A DNA stretch of 35,141 bases. Source: Pelagibacterium luteolum. GTDB taxonomy: Bacteria; Pseudomonadota; Alphaproteobacteria; Rhizobiales; Devosiaceae. This document shows positions 27,790-35,141 of this stretch, in pieces; position 1 is the first letter of the stretch; every line of letters begins with the position of its first letter. The notes beneath the pieces are model-generated. The model saw nothing but the letters and a program-made list of their open reading frames with translations, was not told where the DNA came from and searched no databases. Where the stretch lies: contig NZ_FNCS01000025.1 in assembly GCF_900100665.1 (NCBI RefSeq), positions 1 through 35,141 of the forward strand, written 5' to 3'. The translations under genes and the position numbers were made by a program.

Positions 27790-28185
27790 CTATTTCGGTG
27801 GTGCCGCGACCGCGCCGGTTTCGCCCATAAGCACGCGAACGGCATCGACCACGTCAGCATTTGAATAGGGTTTGGTGACGAACTTGTCGGCGCCCAGTTC
27901 CTCTGCGATCCGCCGATCCTGCTGTTGGCCCTTGGCGGTCAGCACGAGCACGGGCAGGGCAGATGTCGCCTTGTCGGCGCGGATCTGCTTGAGCACCTCA
28001 AAGCCGCTGCGCTTGGGCAGCATGATATCGAGTACGAGGACGCGCGGCTTTTCGCGGCGCACGGCGTCCATAACGGCTTCGCCATCCATCACCGCAGAAA
28101 TGCTCCAGCCAGCCCGCTTCAGCACGAAATCGAGCGCTTCGAGAATGCTCGGTTCGTCTTCTGCAATGAGAACGTCGATGGCCAA
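27790..28185 (-). CDS. Single-domain response regulator
   Basis: 131-residue receiver: VLIAEDEPSI (acidic pocket), phosphoacceptor Asp53 in VLVLDIMLPKRSG, VLVLTAKGQQ (switch Thr) and DKFVTKPYSN (Lys). There is no DNA-binding or enzymatic output domain, unlike CbrB. The start is uncertain: TTG at 28185 has GAAGGGGGA just upstream and begins close to the first beta strand, while ATG 28206 is the alternative. The 28254 codon has no support. It lies 6 bases before the small membrane gene and in an operon with the kinase, its probable phosphodonor. Confidence 0.85.
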   Translation of the reverse strand: MAIDVLIAEDEPSILEALDFVLKRAGWSISAVMDGEAVMDAVRREKPRVLVLDIMLPKRSGFEVLKQIRADKATSALPVLVLTAKGQQQDRRIAEELGADKFVTKPYSNADVVDAVRVLMGETGAVAAPPK

Positions 28186-28271
28186 ATTTCCCCCTTCGCG
28201 CCTCATCCTCAAGAGGCACACATTCACATACGCCCAATTGGCAGGCTTCGCCAACCCCTAGCGGTCTGCCG

Positions 28272-29852
28272 TTACAGCGCCGGTCGGGCGAAGGGATCCG
28301 TCTCATCAGGCGTAAAGGGCGGCTCCTCGCGGCTGGGGCAATCGGTTCGCGTACACAATCGACAGGTGGGACCGACAGGCACATCGGCAGTTTGTGCCGT
28401 GAGATCCAGCCCCTCGGCATAGACCGTGCCTGCCGCGTGGTGGACGTCAGTCACCAGCAGGATGGAATGCGGCAAGACCTGATCGGCAAATCCCGAGGAC
28501 CGCCGCGAGATCGCCTTCGCGATAAAAAGGAAGCGCGAACCATCGGAAAACCGCACCAGTTGGCGCACAAGCTGGCCAGATGTGCGAAATGCCGAATAGA
28601 TCGCCCATAGCGGACAGGCGTGCCCGGTATGGGGGAGGAGCAGGCCTGGGAGGGGGAAATGCTTGGTCAGTCGACCTGCCGGATCCGAGCGCAAGAAGCC
28701 GAAGGGAATGCCTTCAGCGTCGGGCCGCCGTAGGGTCACCAGACGATGGGCGATCTGTTCGAAACTAGCGTTGTAGCGTTCGCTGAGTGCCTCGACGTCG
28801 TATCTGAGCGCGCGCGCATCGGTGAGGAATGGCTGGTAGGGAAACAGCGTAGCGCCCGCGATGTAGGATGTAAGGTATCGGGACGCCTGCGCTCTTGCCG
28901 CGGTCGATGTCAGCAGAGGGCTGTTCAGCGCTTCGGCCATCTCGTCTGCGCTGGTCAGTTCGGCCAGGGTGCGCACCATCTGAAATTGCCGGGTCGACTG
29001 AGGGATCGTGTTGCGAAACCAGAGAACTCTTTTATCCGAGTCATAGCCGAACGGGCGTCCGCTCGGTGGGGCTGCAGTGCGCTCGACCGTGATGCCGTGT
29101 CTCGTGTCGAGGACGCGCATGATCGTCTGCTCGGTAAAATTGCCCTCGGCACGAACCTCGGATCGAATGTCATCGCCGCGCGCTTCCAACTCGGGAAAAT
29201 AGTTGCGCGCTGCAAAGATCATGTCATCGAGCTCGCGTCGGATCGAGGCAGACCGGCTTGCTGTGCTGGCGTGGTCGAACTGCCCGATCAAGTTGCGGGT
29301 AACGGCCGTCAATCCCTTGGTTTCACGTGCAATCGATGTGACGAACCTACGGCGCTCGTCGGCATTGAGATCGTCCACCTCTTCGAGGATTTCCGCGCTC
29401 GATCTAACGGCGGTCAGCGCCGAGAGCACCTGGTGCAGCAATTGACTGAGCAGAGGGTCGGCCTGCAGCCGGTTGGCGTACGCATCTGCGCTCACCGCGG
29501 TCGCCGTATAGGCACGGTAGAGCGTCGCGATAAGATTGGCGATCTGCGGTTGGGTGGCGACGAGCGCTCGCGCCTGATCCAGTCCAAGCCTGCGCTCGGC
29601 AAGCACTGGATCGGCGAAGGCCTCGACCAATTCGTGGATGAGCCGATGCTCTGTTTGGCCGGTCAGCTCATCGATGCCGATGTCGAGTTCGGTCGCAATC
29701 CTTTGCAGCAGCGCGCCGCCGACCTGTCGCTTGTTGCTCTCGATAAGGTTGAGGTAGCTGGGCGATATCTCGACGCTACGCGCCAACGCCGCCTGAGAGA
29801 TGCGCAGGGTCTTCCGGCGGGTGCTGATCCGCAATCCTATTGGTGCGCGCAC
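28272..29852 (-). CDS. XRE-family regulator with ScfR/RamB-type C-terminus and HisKA-like insert
   Basis: 526 residues. An N-terminal XRE helix-turn-helix (about 6-64; ISQAALARSVEISPSYLNLIESNKR) leads into a long C-terminal region of the short-chain fatty acyl-CoA regulator type, with TGHACPLWAIYSAF and the final CRLCTRTDCPSR cysteine motif. Known relatives (RamB, ScfR) control acetate or propionate metabolism. Residues about 135-195 resemble a HisKA dimerisation hairpin: His140 in HQVLSALTAVRSSAEIL lines up with HExRTPLTAIR-type sequence, but no ATPase domain follows. The IrrE-type HExxH is not evident. The GTG start at 29852 has GGAGA about 8 bases upstream. The receiver/kinase operon follows on the same strand. 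Confidence 0.85.
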   Translation of the reverse strand: MRAPIGLRISTRRKTLRISQAALARSVEISPSYLNLIESNKRQVGGALLQRIATELDIGIDELTGQTEHRLIHELVEAFADPVLAERRLGLDQARALVATQPQIANLIATLYRAYTATAVSADAYANRLQADPLLSQLLHQVLSALTAVRSSAEILEEVDDLNADERRRFVTSIARETKGLTAVTRNLIGQFDHASTASRSASIRRELDDMIFAARNYFPELEARGDDIRSEVRAEGNFTEQTIMRVLDTRHGITVERTAAPPSGRPFGYDSDKRVLWFRNTIPQSTRQFQMVRTLAELTSADEMAEALNSPLLTSTAARAQASRYLTSYIAGATLFPYQPFLTDARALRYDVEALSERYNASFEQIAHRLVTLRRPDAEGIPFGFLRSDPAGRLTKHFPLPGLLLPHTGHACPLWAIYSAFRTSGQLVRQLVRFSDGSRFLFIAKAISRRSSGFADQVLPHSILLVTDVHHAAGTVYAEGLDLTAQTADVPVGPTCRLCTRTDCPSREEPPFTPDETDPFARPAL

Positions 29853-29911
29853 TAAAGCTTCTCCGACCAGTCAATCCATTGACACCCAACACGGCATCCC
29901 GAGCCGGCAAT

Positions 29912-29937
29912 TTACAGATTGTAACTTGAATCACAAT
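29912..29937. promoter_or_regulatory. Overlapping palindromes, candidate operator of the XRE regulator
   Basis: TTACA-GAT-TGTAA (29912-29924) overlaps ATTGT-N10-ACAAT (29918-29937). Both have perfect arms and lie 60-85 bases upstream of the regulator start, in the AT-rich part of the gap between the regulator and the MFS gene. Autoregulation is plausible but not shown. Confidence 0.4.
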
Positions 29938-29985
29938 GGACTGACTCCACTCGTGACTCCGGCTCAACGCACGCTTTGATTAGCG

Positions 29986-31221
29986 CTACATCGCCTGTGG
30001 TGGTCGAGGCGGGCTGTCGGGCGCGAATATCGGGGGGATCACGTAGAGCATCCAAGCGATCGCTAGCGTCAGCATCGTGGTGCCCCCCGCGACAGCAACG
30101 ACGCCTGCCCAGCCCCAATGCGACCATCCGTATCCGGCCAGCGTACCGATGACGCTCGATCCAGCATAGTAGGCCAGGAGATACAGCGCGCTGCCTTGGG
30201 CCCGCGCACCTTCGGCGCGCCGCGCAACCCAGGCGCTGGCGATCGAATGTGCGGCGAAAAAGCCAAAGGTCATCATCGCGATGCCCAGGATCACGGCCCA
30301 GATGGCGGATATCAGTGACAGCACGATGCCTGTCGCCATGATGACAACCATGGGCCAGAACACTTTACGTCGACCTAGACGTCCGGCCAGAGACCCCATC
30401 CAGGCTGAAGCCAGCGTTCCGACCAGATAGACGACAAAGATCAGCGAAATCTGGCTCTGGCTCAGACTATAGGGCGGCGCGAGCATTCGGAAGCCGACAT
30501 AATTATAAATCGCGACAAAGCCGCCCATCAAAAGAAACGACGCGAGAAACAGCAGCGGCAGCGCCCTGTCATGAAAAAGCAAACCCAGATTTGCGACGAA
30601 ACGCCGGGGCGATAACGTTTCACCGCGTGAGTTCTGCGGTTTGGGCAGGAGGATCAGGAAAGCGATCGCGTTGAGCAACAGCAACACGCCGAGCACGACC
30701 AGCGCCGTGCGCCAGTCGAAATGGTCGGCGAGGTAGCCTACCAGCAATCGCCCGCTCATCCCGCCAACCGCCGAGCCGCCGACGAACAGCCCCATTCCCA
30801 TCCCGAGCGCTTCCGTGGACATTTCTTCGGCAAGATAGACCATGGCGATCGCCGGGACGCCGCACACTGCAATGCCAAGAAGGGCGCGCAGGATGACAAG
30901 GCCGGTCCAGTTCGGCATCAGCGGTATGGCGAGCCCGATGAGCGCTGTTGCAACCATCGTCGTCAGCATCAGCTTCTTGCGATCAAAGCGGTTGCCCAGC
31001 CAACTGATCATCACCAGAGATATGGCCAGTGTTGCCGTCGTGGCTGACAACGCGATCGAACTGGTCGCCGCGTCGAGCCCAAATTCGTCGGCTAGTATGG
31101 GGAGGATCGGCTGCACCGAATAGATCGACGCGAAGACCGAGAACGCCGCGAGGAACAGCGCAATCGACGCGCGCCAATAGGCGGGCGTGCCGCGTTCGAT
31201 AACTGATAGAGAAGGGGACAT
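29986..31221 (-). CDS. MFS transporter (YnfM-like)
   Basis: 411-residue major facilitator protein with 12 predicted helices and a central loop near residue 200-215. Motifs: SVFASIYSVQPILPILADEFG in helix 1, GNRFDRKKLML (motif A) between helices 2 and 3, and RALLGIAVCGVPAIAMVYLAEE. This is the YnfM-like drug/metabolite efflux type; the substrate is unknown. No clear ribosome-binding site at 31221. The gene is divergent from fructose bisphosphatase and transcribed towards the XRE regulator, 133 bases away. Confidence 0.88.
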   Translation of the reverse strand: MSPSLSVIERGTPAYWRASIALFLAAFSVFASIYSVQPILPILADEFGLDAATSSIALSATTATLAISLVMISWLGNRFDRKKLMLTTMVATALIGLAIPLMPNWTGLVILRALLGIAVCGVPAIAMVYLAEEMSTEALGMGMGLFVGGSAVGGMSGRLLVGYLADHFDWRTALVVLGVLLLLNAIAFLILLPKPQNSRGETLSPRRFVANLGLLFHDRALPLLFLASFLLMGGFVAIYNYVGFRMLAPPYSLSQSQISLIFVVYLVGTLASAWMGSLAGRLGRRKVFWPMVVIMATGIVLSLISAIWAVILGIAMMTFGFFAAHSIASAWVARRAEGARAQGSALYLLAYYAGSSVIGTLAGYGWSHWGWAGVVAVAGGTTMLTLAIAWMLYVIPPIFAPDSPPRPPQAM

Positions 31222-31360
31222 AGGAAGTGTCTGATGGTGTGGGCCGCCCTATCGTCGCTGATTTGTCCGTGCGCCACAAGACTAGGACTTTCGTCGCTCT
31301 CGACTTCGCCACACCCTCTGCATAAGTCGATAGCTGATGCAAAACTGCCAGGAGCCTGCC

Positions 31361-32338
31361 TTGTCGCGCACAACCCTCAACGACTGGTCCTCCGGGGTCG
31401 AAATCACCGGCGATGTCGCCGGCATTTTTGCGATGGTTGCCGATTGCGCCATCGAGATCGCTCTGGAACTCCGTCAGGCATCAGTTGCGGGTGATACCGC
31501 GGCCATCCAGGCGGTGAACGTGCAGGGTGAAGACCAGAAAAAGCTCGATGTCGTCGCCAACGACATTTTCCTTCGTCGTGGCCGCGACAGCGGACTTTTG
31601 GCGGCGATGGTGTCGGAAGAACTCGATGATATCGTCACCATTGAAGGCGCAGGGCCATCGGCCCGCTACGCGCTGGTCTTCGATCCTCTGGACGGATCGT
31701 CCAATCTTGAGGTCAATGGCGCTGTAGGCTCGATCTTTTCCGTCCTCGATCTGGGGAAATCGGCTGGCGTCGTCGCCGCTGACGTTCTCCAGCCCGGGGT
31801 CCGCCAGATTGCTGCCGGCTACGTGCTCTATGGCCCTGCCACCCTGCTGGTCGTAACCACGGGACAATCGGTTTCGATGTTCAGCCTCGATGAAGCCAGT
31901 GGCGAATTCGTGCTCGTGCGCGATGCAATGACGATTCCTCTCGAAGCTGCCGAGTTCTCGATCAATGCCTCACGTCGCGGGCAGTGGTATCCGCCCACCC
32001 GCGCCTATATCGACACCTGCCTCGCGGGCAAAGCGGGAGCGTTCGGCAAGAGCTACAATATGCGCTGGTGCGCCGCGATGGTTGCCGATCTCCATCGCAT
32101 TCTCTGTCGCGGCGGCGTTTTTCTTTATCCCGAGGATGAAGGCACACGCGACAAGGGTGGGCGGTTGCGCCTGATGTATGAGGCCAACCCGATGAGCATG
32201 ATCGTCGAGGCGGCTGGTGGGGCGGCATCGACCGGTCGCGAGCGCATCCTTGAGGTCGAGCCGACTGGCCTGCACCAGCGCATCGGAGTCATCATGGGCT
32301 CGCGTGCCGAGGTGGAACGCGCCGTTTCCATGTATTGA
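31361..32338 (+). CDS. fbp: Class I fructose-1,6-bisphosphatase
   Basis: About 325 residues. It converts fructose 1,6-bisphosphate to fructose 6-phosphate in gluconeogenesis. Signature motifs: VSEELDD (metal Glu), FDPLDGSSNLEVNGAVGSIF (Asp108, Asp111), RYALVFDP, NMRWCAAMVADLHRIL and GGRLRLMYEANPMSMIVEAAGG. TTG at 31361 is preferred because AGGAG (31350-31354) lies six bases before it; the ATG at 31337 is in frame but has no ribosome-binding site. No Calvin-cycle genes are nearby, so it is most likely the gluconeogenic copy. Confidence 0.93.
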   Translation: MSRTTLNDWSSGVEITGDVAGIFAMVADCAIEIALELRQASVAGDTAAIQAVNVQGEDQKKLDVVANDIFLRRGRDSGLLAAMVSEELDDIVTIEGAGPSARYALVFDPLDGSSNLEVNGAVGSIFSVLDLGKSAGVVAADVLQPGVRQIAAGYVLYGPATLLVVTTGQSVSMFSLDEASGEFVLVRDAMTIPLEAAEFSINASRRGQWYPPTRAYIDTCLAGKAGAFGKSYNMRWCAAMVADLHRILCRGGVFLYPEDEGTRDKGGRLRLMYEANPMSMIVEAAGGAASTGRERILEVEPTGLHQRIGVIMGSRAEVERAVSMY

Positions 32339-32423
32339 GCCGACGTCAATCCTCTCTCGTCTCTTAATCTTACCATCGCATTTTTCGGCAACTGCGTAAG
32401 TTTACTGAAAATCCATTCCGGTA

Positions 32424-33779
32424 GTGTCTGATCCGCTGGGGGCCGAGCGTATTCGGTTCGACCGGCGGGACGCGGTGCGCGAGGCGCGCCAAAAATCGGG
32501 CATGCTCATGGGACGCCTACTGCTCAGCTTGTTTCGGCGCGATGACGGCGTCGTCGCCGTTATCTTCGCCGTCATGGCCATACCCTTCATCGCCATGGGC
32601 GGCTGGGCCGTGGATTATCTGCGCATCCAGCATGTGAAGGAATACCTGCAAATTCAGGTGGATTCGGCCGCGCTCAACTCGTTCGTCGAGCATGGACGAA
32701 CGGCCGACCAGCAATGGGCGTTGGTGGAGGCGGCGACCCTGGGTGAGATATCGCGGCAGTATCAGGGTAACTGGGCGCGACAGGTCACTTTGAACCATCA
32801 ATATCTGTCGGACGCCAACGACATGATCGAGGTCCAGGCAAGCGCTGACGTGCCCGTGGCTTTCATCCATCTGCTGCCGGGAATACCGGAAACGCAACGC
32901 GTTTCAGTTTCGGCTGTCGCGCAGTTCTTTGCAGCCCGCGAAGTGCGCGAGCCGCCCAATACCTCGTTGCTCGACCCCGAGGCCGGCGACTTCAACCGTA
33001 TTTGGGCCTATTGCTATTGGCCCAACAGATGGGAGCACAGCGAGCTCCCTAAGCGTACACGGATGGTTCCGATCGCCGATAATGGTGGGTCGACCTTCAC
33101 CCCCAATTTCGATCTTCCGCCAAACAGCGCCGCGCTCGCCCCCATCTATGCCGCAAGAAACGGCTCCAACATCCTTGGCTTGGACGGGGTGGAAGAAGGC
33201 GTTTGGAAGATGACCAAGGGCGGCGGAAACAACCAGCGCACTTACGAATATATGTGGCCCGCCTGTCAGGAAGGCTCTTTTCTGAGCTTCAGGCTCGAGA
33301 ACGTCCGTTTTTCGCGCACCCAGCCCAATTACTGGGATGCCAATAATGCCGCCCCCAATGGTGGTGGTGACAGGATTACTGGCCGGTTCAATTACTACAC
33401 CGACACATACTTCGAAATTGGCAGTACCGAGGAGAAGTATGACGGGCTGTACGGCCCCAGCCAGTACACCAACGGTCCTCAGAAGGTGAATATTCTTGAG
33501 ACTGTCCTGTGCAACTCATTGGCCGAATGCCGGCCGGCGTCACAGGGCGGGGTCATTCCCGACCAAAGGCCGCGCGAGCCGCAACGCGCCACTGGTCAAT
33601 GCGAGCCGGGCAAGTACATGTATTACGGCTGGGAGGATCGTCCGCCAGGATTGCTGGGGCAATCTCGGAACTGGCAGGATATCGCATGGACCGATCGCGA
33701 CTATGACGACATCCGCATTATCATCAAATGCCCGACGTTCGAGACGGTCGGGGAGCGCAATTCCCGTCTGGTGCGGTAG
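32424..33779 (+). CDS. TadG-like pilus-associated/secreted protein (orphan)
   Basis: About 451 residues from GTG 32424, with alternative starts at ATG 32502/32508. A basic stretch precedes DDGVVAVIFAVMAIPFIAMGGWAVDYL, the TadE/TadG-type N-terminal helix, then VKEYLQIQVDSAAL typical of TadG. The exported remainder (about 380 residues) has few Cys, many Asn/Trp/Tyr, and no MIDAS motif, so it lacks the von Willebrand domain of many TadG proteins. I do not recognise its C-terminal domain. No tad/cpa pilus genes are in the window. No clear ribosome-binding site at the GTG. Confidence 0.75.
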   Translation: MSDPLGAERIRFDRRDAVREARQKSGMLMGRLLLSLFRRDDGVVAVIFAVMAIPFIAMGGWAVDYLRIQHVKEYLQIQVDSAALNSFVEHGRTADQQWALVEAATLGEISRQYQGNWARQVTLNHQYLSDANDMIEVQASADVPVAFIHLLPGIPETQRVSVSAVAQFFAAREVREPPNTSLLDPEAGDFNRIWAYCYWPNRWEHSELPKRTRMVPIADNGGSTFTPNFDLPPNSAALAPIYAARNGSNILGLDGVEEGVWKMTKGGGNNQRTYEYMWPACQEGSFLSFRLENVRFSRTQPNYWDANNAAPNGGGDRITGRFNYYTDTYFEIGSTEEKYDGLYGPSQYTNGPQKVNILETVLCNSLAECRPASQGGVIPDQRPREPQRATGQCEPGKYMYYGWEDRPPGLLGQSRNWQDIAWTDRDYDDIRIIIKCPTFETVGERNSRLVR

Positions 33780-33804
33780 GCATCAGCGCAAGTGGGCGAA
33801 TTGC

Positions 33805-33830
33805 ATGAAGCGGCCATCGTGCCGCTTCAT
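33805..33830 (+). terminator. Intrinsic terminator after the TadG-like gene
   Basis: ATGAAGCGGC-CATCGT-GCCGCTTCAT: a perfect ten-base-pair stem with a six-base loop, followed at 33835 by TTTT. It lies 26 bases past the TadG-like stop and separates it from tuf. Confidence 0.75.
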
Positions 33831-33901
33831 CGCGTTTTGGGTCCGCATTGCGGGGTCTTGATTTTTGCTGGACGAAAAACCACTTGTCTCGCTTCCCTCA
33901 A

Positions 33902-33917
33902 CCGGGTAAACGCCCGG
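33902..33917 (+). promoter_or_regulatory. Hairpin in the tuf leader
   Basis: CCGGG-TAAACG-CCCGG followed after CAG by TTTT. It looks like a short terminator or attenuator hairpin 32 bases before the tuf start. It could also be a leader stem that protects the message. No convincing sigma-70 promoter was found between it and the terminator at 33805. Confidence 0.4.
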
Positions 33918-33948
33918 CAGTTTTAACTCGAGAATACGGTTGTGAGTC

Positions 33949-35139
<1,191 letters not shown>

Positions 35140-35141
35140 GC

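Noticed and set aside
28746-29855. 369-residue open frame opposite the XRE regulator
   Set aside because: It has no recognisable domain and Cys/Arg-rich shadow composition; the opposite frame has HTH and ScfR motifs.
33780-33948. tRNA gene in front of tuf
   Set aside because: No cloverleaf could be drawn; only two simple hairpins are present.

Overview
The window looks like a chromosome segment from an alphaproteobacterium of the order Hyphomicrobiales (Rhizobiales). Support comes from the pcaQ / pcaDCHGB gene order, the pobA-pobR pair, HWE-family kinases, GGAAC-type general-stress promoters, high GC with strong GC3 bias, and protein sequences that read like rhizobial or Devosia-like orthologues. 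No rRNA, tRNA or CRISPR was seen. No gene-free stretch exceeds 300 bases; the longest is 7809-8048.

Left end (1-1514): an IS66-family element runs off the left edge. Its terminal GTAAGC end sits inside a cache-type sensor histidine kinase gene, which it cuts at a Tyr codon. The same kinase also carries a frameshift, so it is a dead gene.

Stress and DNA-repair block (1515-10965): an SDR dehydrogenase with a DNA topoisomerase IB gene; a small unknown gene on the other strand; a three-domain NHEJ ligase LigD; a flavodoxin-fold reductase with a Crp/Fnr regulator; two stand-alone receivers with FATGY/FATAY motifs in an operon with a PAS-PAS-HWE kinase; and a DUF2231 membrane protein. Several of these are preceded by GGAAC-N18/19-TT sequences, the signature of the alphaproteobacterial EcfG/RpoE2 general-stress sigma factor. 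The window may therefore show a general-stress neighbourhood containing both signalling genes and targets.

Respiratory operon (15761-10966, minus): CtaG(caa3), a HemJ/CopD-like membrane protein, cytochrome c oxidase subunit II, a fused subunit I/III and a small terminal membrane protein. All four junctions overlap. A GGAAC-type promoter candidate and a perfect palindrome lie upstream.

Aromatic catabolism (15880-22672): pobA and divergent pobR (4-hydroxybenzoate to protocatechuate), then pcaQ and divergent pcaDCHGB (protocatechuate to 3-oxoadipate). pcaIJ and pcaF are not in the window.

Right half: a Nif11-like small protein with a clean GGAAC-type promoter; panBC (pantothenate synthesis); a CbrA-like transporter-kinase with a small two-TM partner and an output-less receiver; an XRE/ScfR-type regulator with an internal HisKA-like helix pair; an MFS transporter; class I fructose-1,6-bisphosphatase; an orphan TadG-like secreted protein; and a complete tuf gene.
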